From NCBI GenBank assembly GCA_963795055.1, contig CAWCGJ010000004.1, positions 39,923 through 103,922 on the forward strand: a DNA stretch of 64,000 nucleotides, read 5' to 3'. Made by a program: the position numbers and the translations under genes. Shown piece by piece: positions 59,479-64,000 of this stretch. Position 1 is the first letter of the stretch, and each line of letters starts with the position of its first letter. This DNA comes from JASHPR01 sp963795055 (GTDB taxonomy: Bacteria > Actinomycetota > Actinomycetes > Streptosporangiales > Streptosporangiaceae). The notes below the pieces were generated by a model. That model ran no database searches and was not told the DNA's origin. It worked only from the letters and a program-made list of their open reading frames with translations.

Positions 59479-60606
59479 GTGCCTGTTCGAGTATCGCCTA
59501 CCGACCGTATCCGCCACCACATCGACGAGCTGTTCGGTTCGGACCGGCCGTTGCCGGAGATCCTGGAGGAGGTGGCCCGGCTCGGCGCTCAGCTGCTGAT
59601 GCAGGCCGCGCTGGAAGCCGAGGTCACCGAGTTCCTGGGCCGGGACCGGTACGCCCGCGCCGCGGCGGCCGAAGATGCCCGGCCCGGGTCGCGTAACGGC
59701 TACCGGGAGGTGACCGTGAAGACCACTGCTGGGCCTGTCGCGCTGGCCCGGCCCAAGCTGCGTGGCACCGCCGGGGCGTTCGCCTCCCGCCTGTTCGGCG
59801 CGCACGTCACCAAGACCAACGCCCTCGAATCGCTGGTCATCGCATCGTTCATCCGGGGCCTGTCGGTGCGGGACGTGGAGGCCACCTTGGCCGACGCGCT
59901 CGGCGACCAGGCCGCCATCTCCAAGTCCACCGTCTCCGCCGTGTGCCAGGCGGTCAAGGACGAGTACCAGGCATGGGCCGGGCGCCGCCTGGACGAGATC
60001 ACCCTGGACTACCTGTTCCTGGACGCCAGCTTCTTCCGGATGCACCCCGGCTCCCCGGCCGAGCCGGTCCTGGCCGCCTGGGGCATCACCACCGAAGGCA
60101 AGCCCGCCTTCATCGGCTTGGGCCCCGGCACCGGCGAGTCCTTCGACGCCTGGAAGGACTTCCTTTCCGACCTGCGCGACCGCGGCCTGGCCAGCCCGCT
60201 GCTGGTCATCAGCGACGGCGCCCCGGGCCTGATCGGCGCGATCGAGCAGGTCTACCCCGCCGCGCTCAGGCAGCGCTGTCTTGTTCACCGAGCCCGGAAC
60301 ATTCTCGCCAAGATCCCGGCCGGGATGCAGGCTGAGGTCAAGGACGCCTACTGGGCGATCTTCGGCACCGAGGACCTGAAGACGCCACCCGGCCCGCGCC
60401 TCGCGGAGATCATCGATCACCGGATCGGCGAGTTCGCCGCCAGGTACCGGGCGCTCTACCCGGCCGCGGTCAAGATCTTGCTCACCGACCGGGAGGGCCT
60501 GACCGCCTACCTGCGGTTCCCCGTCGAGCACCACAAGCGGATCCGGCACTCCAACTTCATATGGGTTAACCGGCCATGGGAAGCCCGACTCGCCGAAGCG
60601 GCCTGA
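59479..60606 (+). pseudogene. IS256-family transposase, N-terminal part (interrupted)
   Basis: 360 native residues, then 15 from the insertion. DDE residues Asp182 (FLDASFF) and Asp246 (VISDGAPG) are present. LTDREGLTAYLRFPVEHHKRIRHSNFI precedes the insertion point at 60560. The native protein would continue ERTFGETRRRVKVIGRLPGE..., which starts again at 63698. The catalytic region after HSNFI (including the ER that probably holds the third acidic residue) is lost. Joining both parts restores an exact frame of 447 residues. Confidence 0.9.
60566..60577 (+). repeat. Left 12-bp terminal inverted repeat
   Basis: TTAACCGGCCAT, the exact complement of the right end at 63686-63697. Confidence 0.9.
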
Positions 60607-60670
60607 GGTCCCCGGGCCGGGAGGAGTCCGGGTTCATCCTGAGCCTGGGCGCGGCCCTTGGGGGTTGGCG

Positions 60671-61717
60671 ATGACGGTGGCTGTGAAGCGCAGCGACGGT
60701 TCGCACCGGCTTGATGGCACGTGGGCTGGCACCGTGTCAGCGAACGCGTTCTTGTCGCACCTGGAGACCCGGCGGTTCTCTCCGGCGACGGTGCGGGCCT
60801 ACGCGTTCGACATCTTGTGCCTGGCACGGTTCCTAGAGGACAGAGGCATCGGCCTGGGCGACCTGGTGCCCACGGACGTCTTTGACTGGATTGACTGGCA
60901 GTCGGCCCCGAGGCGGCGGGATGGCAAGGTCGTGGCGATTGGTGGCGGGCGGGCGGCGCCTGCGTCGGTGAACAGGCGGGTTGCCGCGGCCCGGGCACTG
61001 TTTGAGTATCTGGTTCTGGCTGGTGCGCGGGCCGATAACCCGGTGCCGGCGCCGCGGCGCGGCCAGGGGCTGCGACCGAAGTCGCGCGGGCTGCTGGGGC
61101 ATCTGGGTCCGGGCCGGGTGCGGGGTGGCGGCCGGCTGGTCCGTCAGGAACGGCGGCTGCCGGAGTCGCTTGACCCGGCTGATGTGTCGTTGTTCCTGGC
61201 TGGCCTGGGGTCGCACCGGGACCGGGCGGTCGTGCTGGCCATGGTGCTCGGCGGGCTGAGGGCCGGGGAGGTCCGCCAGCTCCTGCTCGCCGATGTGGAC
61301 CAGGGACGCCGGGAGCTGCGGGTGCTGGGCAAGGGTGGCCGGGAACGGGTCGTCCCTGTCGATGGCGTGTTCTTCGCCGAGCTTGCTGCTTACCTGGCCC
61401 GCGAGCGCCCGCCGGCGCTTGCCACGCCGGAGTGTTTCGTGGTGCTGCATGGGCCAACTGCGGGCAGGCCGCTCACCGAGGCCGGGATGCGCAGCGTGTT
61501 CCGTTACCACCGGCAGCGCTCGGGCGCTCTTCGGGTGCGCCCGCACCGGCTGCGCCATACCTATGGCACCGAGCTGGCGGCGGCGGGCATCGACCTGCTG
61601 GCGTTGCGGCAGCTGATGGGCCACGCTTCCCCGGAAACCACCGCCGGGTATGTGCACCTGTCCGACGAGCATCTGGCCGCCGAGTACGCCGCAGCCCGGG
61701 CGGTGATCGGGCGATGA
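60671..61717 (+). CDS. Tyrosine recombinase (TnpA-like)
   Basis: 348 residues. An N-terminal SAM-like core-binding domain (FLSHLETRRFSPATVRAYAFDILCLARFL) precedes the catalytic domain. Catalytic residues are Arg in GLRAGEV (about 195), Lys in LGKGGRER (about 220), HRLRH (about 292), His in MGHAS (about 317) and Tyr in AGYVHL (about 326). ATG 60671 is favoured over TTG 60665. It overlaps TnpB by ATGA. It resembles TnpA of Tn554-type elements. Confidence 0.92.
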   Translation: MTVAVKRSDGSHRLDGTWAGTVSANAFLSHLETRRFSPATVRAYAFDILCLARFLEDRGIGLGDLVPTDVFDWIDWQSAPRRRDGKVVAIGGGRAAPASVNRRVAAARALFEYLVLAGARADNPVPAPRRGQGLRPKSRGLLGHLGPGRVRGGGRLVRQERRLPESLDPADVSLFLAGLGSHRDRAVVLAMVLGGLRAGEVRQLLLADVDQGRRELRVLGKGGRERVVPVDGVFFAELAAYLARERPPALATPECFVVLHGPTAGRPLTEAGMRSVFRYHRQRSGALRVRPHRLRHTYGTELAAAGIDLLALRQLMGHASPETTAGYVHLSDEHLAAEYAAARAVIGR

Positions 61718-63675
61718 CCGCTCCGGTTCCCCGCTTCGCCACCGATGCCGACCATCTGCTGCTCGAGGGCTATGCCCGGTTCTGCCACCAGGTCGCGCTC
61801 CCGGACCGGACCCTGCGTGAGAGGCTCCGCCTGGCCCGGCTGTTCCTGGCTGAACACCCTGATCTCGGTGAGTGGATGGCCCGGCCGACAAGGGGCAGGC
61901 TGGCCGACCTGCGCCGGACCAAGGCGTGGCCGCTGCTGTCATGGGCCGGGCTGTCCGGGCTGATCCGCCTGGACCTGGACCTGCTCGCCGCCAAGGATCT
62001 TGGGGGCATGAGCGCCACCGTCCGTCAGCTATGGCCGGAAGACTTCGAGCACCTCTGGGAGATCGCGCGGCGGCTGGGGTGGAGCTACTACTGGGGGCGC
62101 AGCGTCATCGACCAGTTCGTCCCGGCGGTCATCGCCTGGTCCCAGACGACGATCCCCGGGATCGACGCGCAGGACCTCGACGGCTTCGCCGCCGCCCTCG
62201 GCGAGGTCACCAGCGCGTCGGCTACCACGCTCAAGCAGTGGCGCGGACGTTTGTTTGGCCTGCGCCAGTTGCTGTTTGAGTGCGGCCAGCTCCCGCAGCC
62301 GCCGCAGCGCGGCCCGGCGGGCGGCTCGGCGGAGGAACGCCTGGCGGTCGTCCCTGCTCCTGGCATCCGCCGGGCCATGGCCCGCTACGTGCAGACCCGG
62401 GCTGCGGTGCTGTCACGGTCCTCGGTGGACGGGCTGGTCAACGACCTCATCCCGTTCGGGATGTTCCTCGGCGAGCAGTTCCCCGCCCCCACCTCGCTCG
62501 GCCAGCTGGAACGCCACCACATCGAAGCCTTCCTGGCCTGGAACCGGACCCGGACCTGGCGCGGCCGGGTCGCCCGCGACCAGCGGGTCTCGGCCGCAGC
62601 CGTGCACGGCGCCGTGCTGACCATCCGGAACTTCCTCGACGACATCACCTTGTGGGGATGGGCTGACCGGCCGCAGCGCCGGCTCATCTTCGCCAGCGAC
62701 GTGCCCCGCCTGCCACGGCCGCTGCCCCGGGCGCTGGCCCCTGATGCCGACGCCGCGCTGATGGCCGCAGCAGCGAGCCTGGATGACCTGTTCGCCCGCT
62801 CGGCGATCCTGCTGCTGCGCCGCTCCGGGCTGCGCCTGGGCGAGTGCCTCGACCTAGAGCTCGGCTGCGTCGCCGACTACGGGCCCACCGGCACATGGCT
62901 GCGCGTCCCGCTCGGCAAGCTGGGCACCGAGCGCGCCGTCCCGCTCGATTCCGCCACCGTGGCCGCTCTCGACGCCTGGGCCTGCCACCGCGGCCAGCAG
63001 CGGCCCCACCCCCACCCGCGCACCGGCAAACCTGCCGACTTCCTGTTCGCCGAGCACGGCCGGCGGCTCAGCGCCTGGCGGATCCGCGAGGGCCTGCGCG
63101 CCGCCGCCGCCGCGGCCGGGCTGGCCGGGCCCGGCGGGCAGCCGCTCAACGTGACCCCCCATCAGCTCCGTCACACCTATGCCACCGAATTGGCGAACGC
63201 CGGGATGAGCCTGCAGGCCCTGATGGCCGTCCTCGGCCACGTCACACCCGAGATGACACTGCGCTACGCCACCCTCGCCTCGCCGGCCCTGCGCTCTGCC
63301 TACGACCAGGCCATCGGCAAGGTCCGCAAGACCCTGCCCATCGCCCCCGCCGGCCAGCCGATCGTGCCCGCCAAGGTGGACTGGATCGCCTCGGAGTTCC
63401 TCAAGACCCGCGTGGCCCACGGCTACTGCTCCCGTCACCTCGCCGCAGGCGCCTGCCCCTACGCCAACATCTGCGAGACCTGCGACAACTTCGTTCCCGG
63501 CCCCGAACATCTGCCTGCCCTGCGCGACCAGCTCACCGACATCCGCCAGCTACGCGCCGACGCCGAACAGCGCGGCTGGGACGGCGAGGTCAAGCGGCAC
63601 GGCCGGGTCATCAGCGCGCTTGAACACCACCGCAGCCGCCTCGAAAACACGACCCAATTTCCCGGCTCCCCTTGA
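61714..63675 (+). CDS. Large tyrosine recombinase (TnpB-like) with Cys-rich tail
   Basis: 653 residues starting at ATG 61714, overlapping TnpA as ATGA. The first ~350 residues are two helical regions. The catalytic domain has RRSGLRLGECL (about 370), PLGKLGTER (about 400), HQLRHTYATE (about 482), LGHVTPEMTLRYATL (about 506, Tyr about 516). A C-terminal cluster CSRHLAAGACPYANICETC (Cys about 571, 580, 586, 589; His 574) could bind zinc, as in Tn554 TnpB. It ends 10 bp before the right repeat, leaving no room for a tnpC. Confidence 0.9.
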   Translation: MTAPVPRFATDADHLLLEGYARFCHQVALPDRTLRERLRLARLFLAEHPDLGEWMARPTRGRLADLRRTKAWPLLSWAGLSGLIRLDLDLLAAKDLGGMSATVRQLWPEDFEHLWEIARRLGWSYYWGRSVIDQFVPAVIAWSQTTIPGIDAQDLDGFAAALGEVTSASATTLKQWRGRLFGLRQLLFECGQLPQPPQRGPAGGSAEERLAVVPAPGIRRAMARYVQTRAAVLSRSSVDGLVNDLIPFGMFLGEQFPAPTSLGQLERHHIEAFLAWNRTRTWRGRVARDQRVSAAAVHGAVLTIRNFLDDITLWGWADRPQRRLIFASDVPRLPRPLPRALAPDADAALMAAAASLDDLFARSAILLLRRSGLRLGECLDLELGCVADYGPTGTWLRVPLGKLGTERAVPLDSATVAALDAWACHRGQQRPHPHPRTGKPADFLFAEHGRRLSAWRIREGLRAAAAAAGLAGPGGQPLNVTPHQLRHTYATELANAGMSLQALMAVLGHVTPEMTLRYATLASPALRSAYDQAIGKVRKTLPIAPAGQPIVPAKVDWIASEFLKTRVAHGYCSRHLAAGACPYANICETCDNFVPGPEHLPALRDQLTDIRQLRADAEQRGWDGEVKRHGRVISALEHHRSRLENTTQFPGSP

Positions 63676-63685
63676 CAAGATCACA

Positions 63686-63697
63686 ATGGCCGGTTAA
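63686..63697 (+). repeat. Right 12-bp terminal inverted repeat
   Basis: ATGGCCGGTTAA, complement of the left repeat at 60566-60577. A TTGACA motif (63673-63678) lies just inside and could act as an outward -35 box. Confidence 0.9.
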
Positions 63698-63960
63698 TCG
63701 AGCGCACCTTCGGCGAGACCCGCCGCCGGGTCAAGGTCATCGGCCGGCTCCCCGGCGAGACCAGCTGCCTCACCCTGGTCTGGGCCGTGCTGGACCGGGC
63801 CTCCCGCGGCTGGCGCGGCTTCACCATGACCGCCGCCGGCCTGCGCCAGCTCCAGGACCTGCGCCGCTCGCTGCTCGAACCGCCCGCCCAGCTGCGGCCA
63901 CGCACCGTGACCGCCGCCCAGCCCGAAGATCACCCCGAAACTGTCAGGGCAACCGCCTAA
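63698..63960 (+). pseudogene. IS256-family transposase, C-terminal part (split)
   Basis: The frame, completed by the preceding A as ATC, gives IERTFGETRRRVKVIGRLPGE and TLVWAVLDRASRGWRGFTM, the typical IS256 C-terminus, and ends at 63960. It has no start of its own. Together with the part ending at 60560 it gives a transposase of 447 residues. Confidence 0.92.
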
Positions 63961-63965
63961 CATCA

Positions 63966-64000
63966 CCATGAAGCCGGAACCTCGCCCGCCGATTTACACC
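63966..64000 (-). repeat. Right terminal inverted repeat of IS256-like element
   Basis: The window ends in GATTTACACC, the complement of GGTGTAAAT(C) at 59407. TGAAGCCGGAACC and CTCGCCC also match the left arm. Confidence 0.85.

Larger units (their letters stand above)
60561..63697 (+). mobile_element. Two-recombinase (Tn554-like) nested element
   Basis: About 3.1 kb inserted in the transposase gene. Both ends carry TTAACCGGCCAT as a 12-bp inverted repeat (left 60566-60577; right 63686-63697). It encodes two overlapping tyrosine recombinases and nothing else. Precise removal restores the IS256 reading frame, with an ambiguous AT at the join. Five extra bases (ATGGG) precede the left repeat but none follow the right one, as expected for recombination with a coupling sequence. 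Confidence 0.9.
59407..64000 (+). mobile_element. IS256-family insertion sequence, interrupted by a second element
   Basis: Bounded by imperfect inverted repeats at 59407 and at the last base of the window. Without the nested element it would be about 1.45 kb, a normal IS256 size. The left flank ends CCAAGATCC; the right flank and target duplication lie outside the window. The transposase is split into two parts. Confidence 0.85.

Noticed and set aside
59479..60606. Intact fusion transposase with a novel C-terminus
   Set aside because: The final 15 residues come from the inserted element, and the missing C-terminus is found at 63698-63960 in the correct frame.
60561..63697. RIT element (three tyrosine recombinases)
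   Set aside because: Only two recombinase genes are present, and just 10 bp separate the second from the right repeat.
1..64000. tRNA, rRNA, riboswitch or CRISPR arrays
   Set aside because: Scanning by eye showed no cloverleaf with TTCGA arm and CCA end, no rRNA-like sequence and no spaced repeats. A covariance-model scan would be needed to exclude small RNAs.

Overview
This window comes from a high-GC actinobacterium. GC looks like roughly 70% throughout, GTG and TTG starts are frequent, and stop/start overlaps (ATGA, GTGA, TGATG) tie genes into tight operons. A FolP2-type dihydropteroate synthase homologue, a PptT/PptH-like pair, a WS/DGAT acyltransferase, a luciferase-like (F420-type) oxidoreductase, an XRE-DUF397 pair and many FadE/FadD/SDR genes fit a soil Actinomycete, perhaps Streptosporangiales or a relative. 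The genus is inference. No tRNA, rRNA or CRISPR array was recognised.

Layout. 0-5.3 kb: tail of an M55 D-aminopeptidase, an SDR, a GNAT-TetR operon, then an APC permease (broken by small indels), a proline iminopeptidase-like hydrolase and a cupin. 5.4-8.5 kb: acyl-CoA synthetase, calcineurin-like phosphoesterase (PptH-like) and phosphopantetheinyl transferase (PptT-like), all overlapping. 8.8-15.5 kb: folP2-like gene, SDR, a frameshifted quinone oxidoreductase, a lipase-like hydrolase with a WS/DGAT, GNAT, and a spherulin-4-type lipoprotein. 15.5-19.7 kb: aldo/keto reductase, then a PadR-controlled ABC exporter operon diverging from a two-gene operon, with a PLDc_N membrane protein on each side. 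20-29.6 kb: amidase, unknowns, a Pro/Gly-repeat membrane protein, a MarR-GT39 operon, a methyltransferase and a tandem-duplicated GntR/FadR regulator.

29.6-41.9 kb is a fatty-acyl/steroid-type catabolic region: two acyl-CoA dehydrogenases in one operon, an LLM oxidoreductase, a fused double acyl-CoA dehydrogenase (FadE34-like), TesB thioesterase, an SDR with its FadR regulator, an MDR oxidoreductase, and an enolase-superfamily enzyme. 42-50 kb: DHA2 drug exporter, DUF302, a zinc-ribbon protein, SDR, an acyl-CoA ligase and a decayed alpha-galactosidase. 50.3-56.2 kb: an XRE-DUF397 pair and a protease-MoxR-DUF58-VWA-VWA operon.

57.2-64 kb is a genome-plasticity zone. It starts with a methyltransferase and a mosaic of truncated genes (histidine kinase, transketolase, antiporter and others) around a lower-GC NPCBM-type gene. 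It ends in an IS256-family element whose inverted repeats lie at 59407 and at the window end. Its transposase gene is split by a second element of about 3.1 kb that carries two overlapping tyrosine-recombinase genes and 12-bp perfect terminal inverted repeats. This nested element, with no third (TnpC-like) gene, is the most interesting object in the window.

Several otherwise intact genes carry single-base indels, mostly losses, many in or near G/C runs. This may reflect sequencing error rather than decay.
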